Positions 31,577 through 42,483 of a stretch of 64,000 bases of DNA are shown here, one piece after another. The first letter of the stretch is position 1. The number at the start of each line of letters is the position of its first letter. Below the pieces are notes generated by a model, which searched no databases, was not told the DNA's origin, and saw nothing but the letters and a program-made list of their open reading frames with translations. Source of the DNA: Notolepis coatsorum (taxonomy: Eukaryota > Chordata > Actinopteri > Aulopiformes > Paralepididae); the NCBI GenBank assembly GCA_963971535.1, contig OZ020590.1, positions 153,948,140-154,012,139 on the forward strand. Direction: 5' to 3'. Made by a program: the position numbers and the translations under genes.

Positions 31577-32354
31577 GGATACAAACTGGTCAGACTACTG
31601 CTTGACCTTACTCATAGAACCCACCTCACCCCTGCCCACTTTGACAACCTAGGATGGCTTAGAGTAGACGACAGAGTACAGCAACTTGCAATGGGCCTGG
31701 TCTACAAGATACACTACACGACTAAATTACCCATGTACATGTCAAAATACTTCCCAAAGGCCAGTGAATACCACGATCACAACACCAGAGGGAGCTCCAC
31801 AAATCATGTCAAACCCAGATTCGGCTCAAACAAGGGACTAAACACCTTTCGCAATTATGCCACATCAATGTGGAACGCCCTACCCACAGCTGTAAAGGAA
31901 TGTGAATCACTACCCACTTTCAAAGAGCACCTACGGGAAACTGGCCCCTGAAAATGTCTAAACCCAACCCCTTCCAATGTACAGTAAATGTCCTAACCCA
32001 ATAATACACAAGACCCTCTTGTTGGGACCAAGTAAGGTTTAATCGATATTCCAATGTACAGTTTTGCTTGTACAGTTTCCCCCACCCACCTCCAATGTAC
32101 AGTTCCCCCCCCCCACCTACCCAACCTCCTCCAATGTAGTTTCTACGTCAAATGTATATACTCTCTTTTTTTAGACTCTTTTTGTATCACAAACAGTACT
32201 GTATTTGTAAATCTGGTATGTCATAAATGTATAGATGTAGCATTACTGTCTATCTGTATGTTGTGTATGTCATATATGTTATGATGAATTGAAAATGGGG
32301 GACCCTGATGTAAACCAGACGAAAGTCGAAAGTTCAATCAATCAATCAATCAAT
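31577..32354 (+). mobile_element. L2-like LINE, 5'-truncated, copy 2
   Basis: Twin of 4640-5526. The RT C-terminal frame is still open to the end here (to 31951), but a deletion removes the last part of the 3' UTR before the (AATC)n tail, and the poly-C tract is about half as long. Confidence 0.85.
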
Positions 32355-32613
32355 CATACACGGCACACTGAGGCCTACAACAAACTGACCGGATCTTCCT
32401 TTATTCATTATGTTGTACTGTAGCACTATTTTACTCTGTCCATTCTATTGCATAATTTTACTATCTATTCTATTCTACTATTCTATTATTGCACTGTATT
32501 ATTTTACTCTGTCTATTGCTTTTTATTACAGGTTCAAATCTGTCAGGTATTAAACTGTGTGGGTATCAAACAAGAGACTGTCAGGCTTTAAAACTGTGTA
32601 GGAACCAGGCCTA

Positions 32614-32723
32614 GAACTGCACCCTGAGAGGGAACTGCAGCCTGAGAGGGAACTGCACTCTGAGAGGGAACTGCACTCTGAGAGGGAACTGCACCCTGAG
32701 AGGGAACTGCACTCTGAGAGGGA
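32614..32723. repeat. 18-bp minisatellite, about 6 units, copy 2
   Basis: Same family as 5786-6032 with about half as many units. Diverged 43-bp-type units flank it on both sides (about 32545-32600 and 32760-32800). Confidence 0.9.
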
Positions 32724-33052
32724 GGTTCGAAGGGTCAAAGTGGGTATAAGACAGGAGGGAAGACTGTCAAGTTTTAAACTGTGGATACCAAACAGAGAAG
32801 GTAAAGACGACTTTGAACTGTTGAACAGTAATCCAGAACTATTTTATTGCACTGTAAAAAAATAAAAATAATAATTTGCATGGAATAGCGTACAAACTAA
32901 AGTATGTAGAAATTAATTTGGACTATAAACAATGCCTGTCAAATGAGCCATACTATTGTCTCCATAGCTATAATACAGAACACACAATGGGTCCGCAAAC
33001 ATCGCTAAAATGGTCAATAACGCTGGCGCCATTGAGTAAAGATGGGAAAAGA

Positions 33053-35323
33053 TTGATTGAATACTTTATTACAGGTCTTTGAGACCTGTAAAACACTAAG
33101 AAATGGAGTAACCAATATGATCAAAAAAGCAAAACTGAACTATTTTAACGAAAAAATTGAGGAAAATAAAAATAATCCTCAAAAACTGTGGAAGTCTTTA
33201 AAAACACTGGGTCACAATAATAGACTCAAGACTAAAACCACAAATCTCAACCTGAAAATAGATAACACGATCATCTCTGACAAATTGAGTGTGGCAAATT
33301 GTTTAAACACCTTCTTCACAACTGTTGCTACCACTTTGGTGAACAAACTGCCGATCCACTCTGGCCGATATGGCATACAGCACATCCAGGCCTTTTATAA
33401 GGAACTGGGTGTACGTGAAAATGATTTTAAATTGACTGAAGTAACTACTGAAGAGGTTATGAAAAAGCTCAGTATGCTGCAGCCAACAAAAGCCACAGGC
33501 CATGACAATATTCCCACCAGATTTCTCAGAGACTCTGCTTCCATCATAGCTCCCATTGTAGCCCATATCACCAACCTCTCCATCAACCAGGGTCACATCC
33601 CGCAAGAACTCAAGCTTGCTAGGGTAACCCCTCTATTTAAAAAAGGAAACAAACTGGATCCAGGTAACTACCGCCCCGTTTCTATCCTTTGTTCCATATC
33701 AAAGGTAATTGAGAGGCTGGTATATGAGCAGATAGACAACTACCTGACTGAACATAGACTACTGTACCAGTTCCAATCAGGTTTCAGAAAATCACACTCC
33801 ACTGACACCTGTTTACTGTACCTGACCGATTATATAAAACGGGAGATGGACAAGGGGAACTACTGCGGGATGGTAATGTTGGACCTGCAAAAGGCGTTTG
33901 ACACGGTCAACCACTCCATCCTACTAGAAAAATTGAGAGCGATAGGCTTTGATAGCAAGTCAGCCAAATGGGTCAAGTCCTACCTGGAGGGAAGAGAACA
34001 GGTGGTAGACATCAATGGCACCTTGTCCTCGTCCCTTCCAGTGACATGTGGGGTCCCCCAAGGAAGCATTTTGGGGCCTCAACTGTTTTTAATATATATT
34101 AATGACATGAAATCGGCATGCGATTGCAACCTGTTCCTGTTTGCTGACGACTCGGCACTCCTGGTCTCTGACAGGGATAAGTCTAAAGTGGAAAGTGTCC
34201 TGAGCAGTGAAATGAAAAAGATCTGCTCTTGGCTCAGTGACAATAAATTGTCTCTACATCTGGGAAAAACAGAGGCCATACTCCTTGGGTCAAATGCCAA
34301 CCTAAAGAAATCCCAGGGTTTTAAAATTAGAGTAGGTGAAAACATTATTGAGGATAAAGAGGAGGTCACCTACCTGGGCTTTATTTTAAATAACAAACTT
34401 TCTAACGAAAAAATGGCACAAAAAGTTATTACTAAGGTCAATCAAAAAACCAAATTTTTATTTAGAATTTCCTCGTTCATAAATAGAAACGCTCTGAGGA
34501 CCCTAGCTGGAGCCCTCATCCAATGTCACTTTGACTATGCTTGCACTTCATGGTACAGCAACATATCAAAACAAATGAAGACAAAGCTCCAGACCTCCCA
34601 AAACAAACTAGTGAGACTCCTGCACAACCTTCACTTTAGAACTCACCTAACGCCAGCCCACTTTAGCAGTCTGGGATGGCTTAGGGTTGAAGAAAGGGTA
34701 CACCAGCTTAAAATGCTACTGGTTTTTAAAGTACTGAAAGAAACGGTCCCCAAGTACCTAGTAAATTATTTTAATAAAGTAGGAGATGTCCACAAACACG
34801 CCACAAGAGGAAGCCCCACGGACCTGGTCCCGCCGAGAGTCATGACATGCATGGGGAAAGATGCATTTTTTTACTCGGCTACGGTAATGTGGAATGCCCT
34901 GCCAACATTCATAAAACTCCTGAACTCCCCTCTCGGATTTAAATCCGCCCTAAAAACATGGCTCAGCAGCAACTCAAATTGGTCTTAAAATGTTTTTTAT
35001 CTCTTTTATCATAACTTGGCTTTTATTTCTTTTATCATGAGTTGCTTTTAAGGGTTTGCGGATTTTCTTTTAACATTAGTTAACTGTATGAGTTGTCAGG
35101 TTAGGTGTTTTTATACACATTTTTAGGATGTGTCCTGTCTAGTGTACATGTCCATTTGTGTTTCTGTGCCTTTTTATGTTCCATGTATGGACCACAATGG
35201 AAACAAGCCTTGGCTTTATTGTGTTTTATCCATTTTTGACCAGCGTTGTTGATACTGTTATTGTCTTGTCTTTTAAAAATGTTTTGTCCTACGATTGTGT
35301 CAAAATAAAGTATTCAATCAATC
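33053..35323 (+). mobile_element. L2-like LINE inserted 3' of the copy 2 zinc-finger exon
   Basis: This 2.27-kb insertion is absent from copy 1. It carries one long RT frame, a 330-bp 3' UTR and the tail AATAAAGTATTCAATCAATC. A 6-bp direct repeat AAAAGA (33047-33052 and 35324-35329) may be the target duplication, and 153 bp present in copy 1 (6365-6517) are missing at the junction. Its first 20 bases are an inverted copy of its own 3' tail. It is a different, more AT-rich subfamily than the CCAATGTACAG copies. Confidence 0.88.
33057..34988 (+). CDS. Reverse transcriptase of L2-like LINE (5'-truncated polyprotein)
   Basis: An uninterrupted frame of 643 residues. It starts in the linker before the RT domain (IKKAKLNYFNEKIEENKNNP at about residues 22-41). 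The RT core has LDLQKAFDTVNH at about 276-287 (first catalytic Asp), CGVPQGSILGP at about 331-341, FADDSALLVS at about 361-370 (catalytic Asp-Asp) and KTEAILLGSN shortly after. A C-terminal domain contains LGWLRVEERVHQL and VMWNALP. The apurinic-type endonuclease and any ORF1 expected of a full L2/CR1-type element are missing, so it is a dead-on-arrival truncation despite the intact RT. The first Met lies in the inverted tail and is unlikely to be the natural start. The product would make cDNA at a nicked target in the nucleus. The young look of the frame suggests recent insertion. Confidence 0.88.
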   Translation: MNTLLQVFETCKTLRNGVTNMIKKAKLNYFNEKIEENKNNPQKLWKSLKTLGHNNRLKTKTTNLNLKIDNTIISDKLSVANCLNTFFTTVATTLVNKLPIHSGRYGIQHIQAFYKELGVRENDFKLTEVTTEEVMKKLSMLQPTKATGHDNIPTRFLRDSASIIAPIVAHITNLSINQGHIPQELKLARVTPLFKKGNKLDPGNYRPVSILCSISKVIERLVYEQIDNYLTEHRLLYQFQSGFRKSHSTDTCLLYLTDYIKREMDKGNYCGMVMLDLQKAFDTVNHSILLEKLRAIGFDSKSAKWVKSYLEGREQVVDINGTLSSSLPVTCGVPQGSILGPQLFLIYINDMKSACDCNLFLFADDSALLVSDRDKSKVESVLSSEMKKICSWLSDNKLSLHLGKTEAILLGSNANLKKSQGFKIRVGENIIEDKEEVTYLGFILNNKLSNEKMAQKVITKVNQKTKFLFRISSFINRNALRTLAGALIQCHFDYACTSWYSNISKQMKTKLQTSQNKLVRLLHNLHFRTHLTPAHFSSLGWLRVEERVHQLKMLLVFKVLKETVPKYLVNYFNKVGDVHKHATRGSPTDLVPPRVMTCMGKDAFFYSATVMWNALPTFIKLLNSPLGFKSALKTWLSSNSNWS

Positions 35324-35329
35324 AAAAGA

Positions 35330-35400
35330 CTAAATGTTTTTTCCCCCGAGTATGAGTTCTGATATGTACTTTTAAGTCACGTTTTGCACCAAATATTTTA
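35330..35400 (-). pseudogene. Degenerate seventh finger 3' of the copy 2 ORF
   Basis: After the shared TGA, a remnant equivalent to FGAKRDLKVHIRTHT can be read in a shifted frame, then the LINE tail intervenes. The eighth finger seen in copy 1 is missing. Confidence 0.65.
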
Positions 35401-37199
35401 TCACAGTGTGCAACTATAGGGCTTTTCCCCAGTATGGCTTCTCATGTGACTATTCAGGTGTCCCTGTGTAATATATCTTTTAGGACACAGTGTGCAACTA
35501 TAGGGCTTTTCCCCAGTATGGCTTCTCATGTGAATATTCAGGTGTCCCTGTATAATATATCTTTTAGGACACAGTGTGCAACTATAGGGCTTTTCCCCAG
35601 TATGGCTTCTCATGTGTACTTTTATTTGAGATTTTTTACTAAATCTTTTAGGACACAGTGTGCAACTATAGGGCTTTTCCCCAGTGTGGCTTCTCATATG
35701 TACTTCCAAGAGTGTAATGTCAGTACATTTCTTTCCACAAACAGTACATGTCATGTGAATTTGAAAGTGAAGTTTTAAGCTCTCTGTGGGTTCTAAATGT
35801 TTTCCACACAAACCACAGTCACTAGAATGGGCTTTAAGATGGCGCATTAAAGCTTTCTTATTAGGAAAACATTTCCCACACACTTTACAGCTCCAGGTCT
35901 CACATGGTATTTGGTTTGATAATTTCACCTCATGGGATGAAACCACAGAGCTCTTGAACTGGTTGCTGTTAGACAAACTCTGTCCTTTGTTTTTCTGTGT
36001 CTTCTTTGATGTCAGTGAGTTTAAACCAGGATGAGGTTCACTAGTCTCCAGCCAATCATCATTGTCATCAGTATCAGTTCCAGAACTGTGTGAAGAGAGG
36101 AGCTGGCCATCTGTAGTTGGTTCTAAATCACCAGCTGGATCTAAGTTACTGACTGGTTCTGATAATCCACAGTCCTCTCCATCAGGTTCAGTTTTCATCT
36201 GTTCTGTTGAGGTGCTGGCTAGAGGCTCTGTCTCTCTGTTTTCCTCAGTCTGGGTTTGGTTAAACCATGAGGACTGAGGTTTCTCTTCATCATATTCACT
36301 CTTCACAGGGACAGGGTTGAAAGTGAACTTAATATCAGCCTCCTCCAGACCTTGAAGCTGCTCTCCCTCCTGACTGGTCCAGAGTTCCTCCTGTTCCTCT
36401 TTAATCTGTAGGAGCTCTGGGTCCTGGGTTTGGTTAAACCATGAGGACTGAGGTTTCTCTTCATCATGTTCACTCTTCACAGGGACAGGGTTGAAATTGA
36501 ACTTGATACCAGCCTCCTCCAGACCTTGAAGCTGCTCTCCCTCCTGACTGGTCCAGAGTTCCTCCTGTTCCTCTTTAATCTGTAGGAGCTCTGGGTCCTG
36601 GGTTTGGTTAAACCATGAGGACTGAGGTTTCTCTTCATCATGTTCACTCTTCACAGGGACAGGGTTGAAAGTGAACTTGATACCAGCCTCCTCCAGACCT
36701 TGAAGCTGCTCTCCCTCCGGACTGGTCCAGAGTTCCTCCTGTTCCTCTTTAATCTGTAGGAGCTCTGGGTCCTGGGTTTGGTTAAACCATGAGGACTGAG
36801 GTTTCTCTTCATCATCTTCACTCTTCACAGGGACAGGGTTGAAAGTGAACTTGATACCAACTTCCTCCAGACCTTGAAGCTGCTCTCCCTCCCGACTGGT
36901 CCAGAGTTCCTCCTGTTCCTCTTTAATCTGTAGGAGCTCTGGGTCCTGGGTTTGGTTAAACCATGAGGACTGAGGTTTCTCTTCATCATGTTCACTCTTC
37001 ACAGGGACAGGGTTGAAAGTGAACTTGATGATATCAGCCTCCTCCAGACCTTGAAGCTGCTCTCCCTCCTGACTGGTCCAGAGTTCCTCCTGTTCCTCTT
37101 TCATCTGTAGGAGCTCTGGCTGCTCCTGGCTCAGACTGGGGCTCCTCTCCTGCTGTTCAGGAGGAACCTCCTCTTCACAGACAGAGAGCTGTGGGGGGT
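35401..37199 (-). CDS. C2H2 zinc-finger protein, main exon, copy 2
   Basis: An open frame runs from 37224 to 35401 (607 codons). A polypyrimidine-AG acceptor indicates that the real exon starts at 37199, after MSLFCLPP, so an upstream exon should supply the true start. Protein order: PPQLSVCEEEVPPEQQ lead, five tandem repeats of 58-59 residues (about 42-325) each with M/I-KEEQEELW, VKSE-type and SSWFNQTQ motifs, a linker with MKTEPDGED and Ser/Asp-rich blocks, then six complete C2H2 fingers from about 444 to 600. The first two or three fingers are atypical; the last three are joined by TGEKPYSC linkers. It stops within a seventh finger. It is likely a nuclear sequence-specific DNA-binding protein of a fast-evolving teleost family. 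Target and partners are unknown. No exon 1 was found in the window. It is better preserved than copy 1, which has a frameshift. Confidence 0.8.
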
Positions 37200-37281
37200 C
37201 TGGAGGGAGGCAGAATAATGACATGAATAGTTGTAATTGCTGTCACCATTTGAAAGCCACCAATTTTAAGAATTCACACAT

Positions 37282-37745
37282 GTTCTTCCTGTGCCCCAGG
37301 ACAGTTCAGTCAGTATGTTCTTCCTGTGCCCCAGGACAGTTCAGTCAGTATGTTCTTCCTGAGGACAGTTCAGTCAGTATGTTCTTCCTGTGCCCCAGGA
37401 CAGTTCAGTCAGTATGTTCTTCCTGTGCCCCAGGACAGTTCAGTCAGTATGTTCTTCCTGTGTCTCAGGACAGTTCAGTCAGTATGTTCTACCTGTGCTC
37501 CAGGACAGTTCAGTCAGTATGTTCTTCCTGTGCTCCAGGACAGTGACTGAACTGTCCTGGAGCACAGGAGGAACATACTGACTGAACTGTCCTGGAGCAC
37601 AGGAAGAACATACTGACTGAACTGTCCTGGAGCACAGGAAGAACATACTGACTGAACTGTCCTGGAGCACAGGAAGAACATACTGACTGAACTGTCCTGG
37701 AGCACAGGAGGAACATACTGACTGAACTGTCCTGGAGCACAGGAA
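37282..37745. repeat. 35-bp minisatellite with inverted half
   Basis: About 7.5 direct units (37282-37544) are followed by about six units in reverse orientation (37545-37745). The junction is a hairpin, CCAGGACAGT - GACTGA - ACTGTCCTGG. Copy 1 has only five direct units (8290-8470). Confidence 0.95.
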
Positions 37746-38157
37746 TAATATAGATGGTGAAAAAACGAGGTAGTTCACTATTCGGCCCATGATTAAAATG
37801 ACATAAATGATGCAACATACAGATATATATCATGACATTTGTGACATACAGGTATACAGTACCGTTACATTTGTGACATACAAGATATGCAAATATACAG
37901 TAGTTAAACAGAGATCTTAACAGAAAATATATACATACGAGGGGGAGGAAACTGTACATTAGGAGGGAGTGGGTGGGTGGGTGGGATAGGGGACATGTGT
38001 ATTGTGAATTGTGTATTGTGAAAGCCAAGGTAGGTGATTCAATAACGTTACTAGATCAACTGATCTTTACATTCGAATTTTTCAAATAGTCTACTAGTAC
38101 AAATGTTTGGATCAAAATGCTGATTGGTACTTTGGTAGTTCGTTCAGGCGGGAGAGG
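37746..38157. other. Duplicated non-coding stretch, no gene seen
   Basis: Twin of 8471-8871. No supported feature. Confidence 0.5.
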
Positions 38158-38311
38158 AGAGGAGAGGGGGTGTTTGCCTCCTTTCCTCAGACAATTCTTT
38201 GCACTCTTCTCCCTGATTTGTAATAGCTTTTGGCAATCTGAAGTACTCTAAATGCTTTTCCCAGTCCGACCGATTAGTACAGCCAAAAACACAACAATAA
38301 TTGACCCTTTT
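38158..38311 (-). pseudogene. THAP-like zinc-binding exon fragment, copy 2
   Basis: An open frame reads VNYCCVFGCTNRSDWEKHLE, then YFRLPKAITNQGEECKELSE and ERRQ. The early Cys pair, the aromatic-rich FRLP block and the ELSEERR stretch match the first half of a THAP domain as I know the family. The second half (Trp block, Cys-x2-His) is missing and no splice donor is obvious. The codon before Val-Asn-Tyr is AGG, so no start codon is present, and the adjacent L2-like 3' end lies directly upstream. It is on the same strand as the zinc-finger exon, about 1 kb upstream. It may be an old first exon of that gene or an unrelated relic. Confidence 0.55.
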
Positions 38312-38326
38312 GAGCAACAATGACCA

Positions 38327-38513
38327 GACAATGTACAGCCCCCCACCCACCCCACCTACCCAACCTCCTCCAATGTACAGTTTCTATGTCAAATGTATAT
38401 ACTCTCTTTTCTGGACTCTTTTTGTATCACAAACAGTACTGTATTTGCATATCTGGTATGTCATAAATGTATAGATGTAGCAGTACTGTCTATCTGTATG
38501 TCGTGTGTGTCAT
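38327..38513 (+). mobile_element. L2-like LINE 3' UTR, left piece
   Basis: First part of the twin of 9047-9395, interrupted by a Rex1-like LINE after GTCAT (38509-38513). Confidence 0.85.
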
Positions 38514-39958
38514 CAAGTCAAGTCAAGTCAAGAGTTTTAATTGTCACGGCATACAGGTATACAATGAAATGCGGGTGGTCTTGCCCGCAACGATGTGCAA
38601 TACAGTGGTACATATAATAGAATCAAAAAAAGAAACAACATTGTGCAGTAACAGGTAGCAGGTAACATGGAGTGACATCTCGGTATCTGTACATAGTTAT
38701 TTACAGAGCATGTGTGACATGCTAGTTAGCTTTGGTAGTGCAATACACTGTTCCTGTTATTCTAATTTAAAGTGTCCTTTCCTTTGGCCATAAGTGTGCG
38801 TGTGTGCGACATGAGTGTGTGCCCGCTCATGTTAAAGTGTTAAGTGGCTGCTCGTGTGTGAGCGTGCACAGTGTGCGTGTCGTGTGTGTGTTCATGTGTG
38901 CTTGTGTGTGGACAGTTCAATGTTCTGAGCACTCAATGTTCATTGTTCATGGCTCTGATGGCCTGGGGGAAGAAGCTGAGCCTAAGCCGCTCTGTCCTAG
39001 TAGCTGGGGTTCGCAGGCGTCTGCCTGACCTCAGCAGCTGAAACAGGCTGTTATTGGGGTGGTGAGGGTCTTTCATTATCCTGCAGGCTCTGGATTTGCA
39101 CCTCTTGTTGTATAGAACCTGCAGGGGGGGTAGTGCAATACCCGTGGTCTGCTCGGCTGAGCGCACCACTTTCTGTAGGGCCTTCTTGTCCTGTGCCGTG
39201 CTGTTTCCATACCAGGCAGTGATGTTTCCGGTCAAGATGCTCTCTACAGCTCCTGAGTAGAAGGACTGGAGTATCTTCCCCGATACTCTGAACTTCCTTA
39301 ACTGTCTCAGGTGGTAGAGACGCTGTTTCGCCTTCTTTACTACTGTGTCTATGTGTGTTGACCATGTCAGGTCCTCTGAGATGTGGACCCCCAGGTACTT
39401 GAAGCTGCTCACCCTGTCCACGGTAGCCCCGTTTATCATCAGTGGTGTGTGTGTCTCCTGCTGTCCTCTCCTATAATCCACGATCAGTTCCTTGGTTTTG
39501 CCAATGTTCAGGAGCAGGCTGTTGTCCTGGCACCAGCGTTCCAGTACCTCAACCTCCTCCCGGTAGGCCTTCTCGTCGTTGTCCGAGATCAGCCCCACCA
39601 CCACCGTGTCATCTGCGAACTTCACTATGGAGTTGGAGCTGAACTTGGCCACACAGTCGTGTGTGTAGAGTGAGTACAGCAGGGGGCTCAGAACACAGCC
39701 CTGGGGGGACCCGATGCTCAGGGTGATGGTGTTGGAGGTCTGACCCCCCACCCTGACCGCCTGGGGTCTTTCGCTCAGAAAGTCCAGTACCCAGGCGCTC
39801 AGGGCGGAGCTCAGACCTAGCTCGAGCTTGTCCACCAGTCTGGTGGGGACTATGGTGTTGAACGCTGAGCTGTAGTCAATGAACAACAGTCTCACATAGC
39901 CCCCCTTCTGACGGTCAAGGTGCGAGAGGGTGCTGTGCAGTACCTGGGAGACCGCGTC
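38514..39958 (-). mobile_element. Rex1/CR1-like LINE, 5'-truncated, inserted in an L2-like 3' end
   Basis: The minus-strand element has an RT frame, about 400 bp of 3' UTR, and a (TTGAC)n tail of about four units at 38514-38533. Direct repeats GTCAT (38509-38513 and 39959-39963) mark the target duplication. It is absent at the equivalent place in copy 1, so it postdates the segmental duplication. Confidence 0.9.
38933..39958 (-). CDS. Reverse transcriptase fragment of Rex1/CR1-like LINE
   Basis: About 342 residues open in one frame, entering from the truncation point. Motifs in order are [13 protein letters not shown] (first catalytic Asp), [34 protein letters not shown] (catalytic Asp-Asp), [28 protein letters not shown] and the thumb/C-terminal block ending [14 protein letters not shown]. 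The frame appears to extend upstream to 40105 only because the antisense host L2-like DNA is open by chance. The endonuclease domain and ORF1 are missing. Assignment to the Rex1/Babar or a neighbouring CR1-type group is from recalled family motifs. Confidence 0.85.
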   Translation of the reverse strand, partial: DAVSQVLHSTLSHLDRQKGGYVRLLFIDYSSAFNTIVPTRLVDKLELGLSSALSAWVLDFLSERPQAVRVGGQTSNTITLSIGSPQGCVLSPLLYSLYTHDCVAKFSSNSIVKFADDTVVVGLISDNDEKAYREEVEVLERWCQDNSLLLNIGKTKELIVDYRRGQQETHTPLMINGATVDRVSSFKYLGVHISEDLTWSTHIDTVVKKAKQRLYHLRQLRKFRVSGKILQSFYSGAVESILTGNITAWYGNSTAQDKKALQKVVRSAEQTTGIALPPLQVLYNKRCKSRACRIMKDPHHPNNSLFQLLRSGRRLRTPATRTERLRLSFFPQAIRAMNNEH

Positions 39959-39963
39959 GTCAT

Positions 39964-40138
39964 ATATGTTATGATGAATTGAAAATGGGGGACCCTGATG
40001 TAAACAAGACGAAAGTCTTTCTCTGGTCTGCATCCCCTTAACAATTGTATGTATTGAGCTGTACTGTACTGTACCCATTCTGCAATCGGTTAATACAATT
40101 TTCAATCAATCAATCAATCAATTCAATCAATCAATCAA
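39964..40138 (+). mobile_element. L2-like LINE 3' end, right piece
   Basis: It continues the L2-like 3' UTR interrupted at 38513, with GGGGGACCCTGATGTAAACA, TTAATACAATTTTC and a double (AATC)n tail. The tail joins directly to the second duplicated part. Confidence 0.85.
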
Positions 40139-40561
40139 ACAATGGCTGAACGGCTCAGGAGACATATATCAGCCACCTAAAGGGAAGGGATGATTAGGTG
40201 GGCCTTGATGTCAGAGACCTGATTGGGAATTTGGCCAGGAACGTCGGGGAACCCCCTACTCTTTGCGAGTGGGTCCTTTAACAACCAAATTCAGTCGCAC
40301 CTGAAAGACGGCACTCGCAGCTGTACAGTGTCCCTATCACCATAACAGGGGCATTGTTACTGACCAGTCCAGAGGACAGAGTGCTCCCTGCTGGACATCA
40401 CTTTCCAACAGCGGCCTTGACCACGGGGCCATCATGAGTCCAGAGCTCTACCCATGTGGCCACGCTGCCGGACAGTAATATGATGGTTATAACACTACTC
40501 CTGTATCTTTACACCCGCACAGCGTCAAGGGCTGGAGGGCGTATTGCAGCCACTCCTGTGG

Positions 40562-41425
<864 letters not shown>

Positions 41426-41613
41426 GTTCTGTGTCCGTCTATCCTGCCTGCACCAGCCATAACATCTACAGTTCTGATCCGATTTGGATGAAACATTGCA
41501 CACAGGCAAACAGCAGGTCAAGGACCACAACTACTTTTCAGATCGGTCAATGACAAGTATTTTATTTGAATACATCACTGTCCAGTGAAATCAATAATGA
41601 TGGTGAACATAAA

Positions 41614-41696
41614 CTAGGGATGTTCGATATTGGCTTTTTTACCGATATCCGAAATACCGATATTGTCCATTCTTAATTTCCGATACCGATATATGC
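41614..41696. mobile_element. hAT-type terminus, copy 2
   Basis: CTAGGGATGTTCGATATTGG is an intact TIR of the same family as the 688-1043 MITE. A possible opposite end lies near 41936-41945 (AATGTCCCTAG), but flanking 8-mers do not match. Confidence 0.55.
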
Positions 41697-41765
41697 TGAT
41701 GTCAACAGGTGGTAGGGTGTATATAGCTGATGTCAACAGATGGTAGGGTGTATATAGCTGGTGTT
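41697..41765. repeat. 31-bp minisatellite, about 2 units, copy 2
   Basis: Short form of the array at 19701-20051. Confidence 0.9.
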
Positions 41766-42483
41766 GAATGCACAATCCATAAAATCTATACGCACGTTTA
41801 CATAATACAATACGTTTTATTATACACAAACCTATCTAACGTTGTTGTGAAAAACACAATTTGAATAACCGTGAAAGTATTTACTTATTACTAAAACTAC
41901 CCCACAATGTATAGATATAAATAAAAGCGTTAACAATGTCCCTAGTGTATCTATAGATAGAGGAAGACTCTCTAAAGATTGCATAGCGATAGATTGTTGC
42001 TGCTCCCAAAAATAGAACGGGGGAATGAATAGAGTGAACACTGAACAGGCTCATTCTATCCAGAGATATTATGTGAAATGACTGCACATGCCTGAGTGGT
42101 AATGAAGTGTAAGTGGCCCCTGAAGGCCGTCCCTACATGCTTCTCAGCGGGGGGTTTGGGGAGACCCCAGGGGTCCTTCAGGGGGTTCCTGTGGATCCTT
42201 AGAAAAATTGGGAATAATTTAATTTCATTAATTTAATTGACTAGAGTTAGAGAGAATGAGAGAGGAAGAGTGACTATTCTGATCCTCCACTGTTATCCCC
42301 GCCACCTGCACTATACTGTACCAATTCAATTCTGGACTAAATCGTATCCAACAACAGACGTGTCCAAGCTCAACACCAAGTGACCACCGTACTGGTAGCT
42401 ATAACAGCTTGCTAGCAGACATACTCAATTAAACAGCTTGTAATTTTGCATAATTTCTCATTAGGGAAGTGGGGGAAAAAACA

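Larger units (their letters stand above)
30155..40138. repeat. Segmental duplication, copy 2, first part
   Basis: It matches 3216-9395 in order and orientation. The extra length comes from two LINE insertions (33053-35323 and 38514-39958), a longer zinc-finger repeat region and an expanded, inverted 35-bp array. A 153-bp segment next to the first LINE and part of the 18/20-bp array are missing. Copy 2 then joins directly to the second duplicated part at 40139. Confidence 0.93.

Noticed and set aside
37201-37224. MSLFCLPP as the true start of the copy 2 zinc-finger protein
   Set aside because: A polypyrimidine tract and AG sit exactly here, so these codons are more likely intron; the true start should be in an unseen upstream exon.
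39959-40105. N-terminal extension of the Rex1-like RT frame
   Set aside because: This part is antisense to the surrounding L2-like 3' UTR and lies outside the target duplication.
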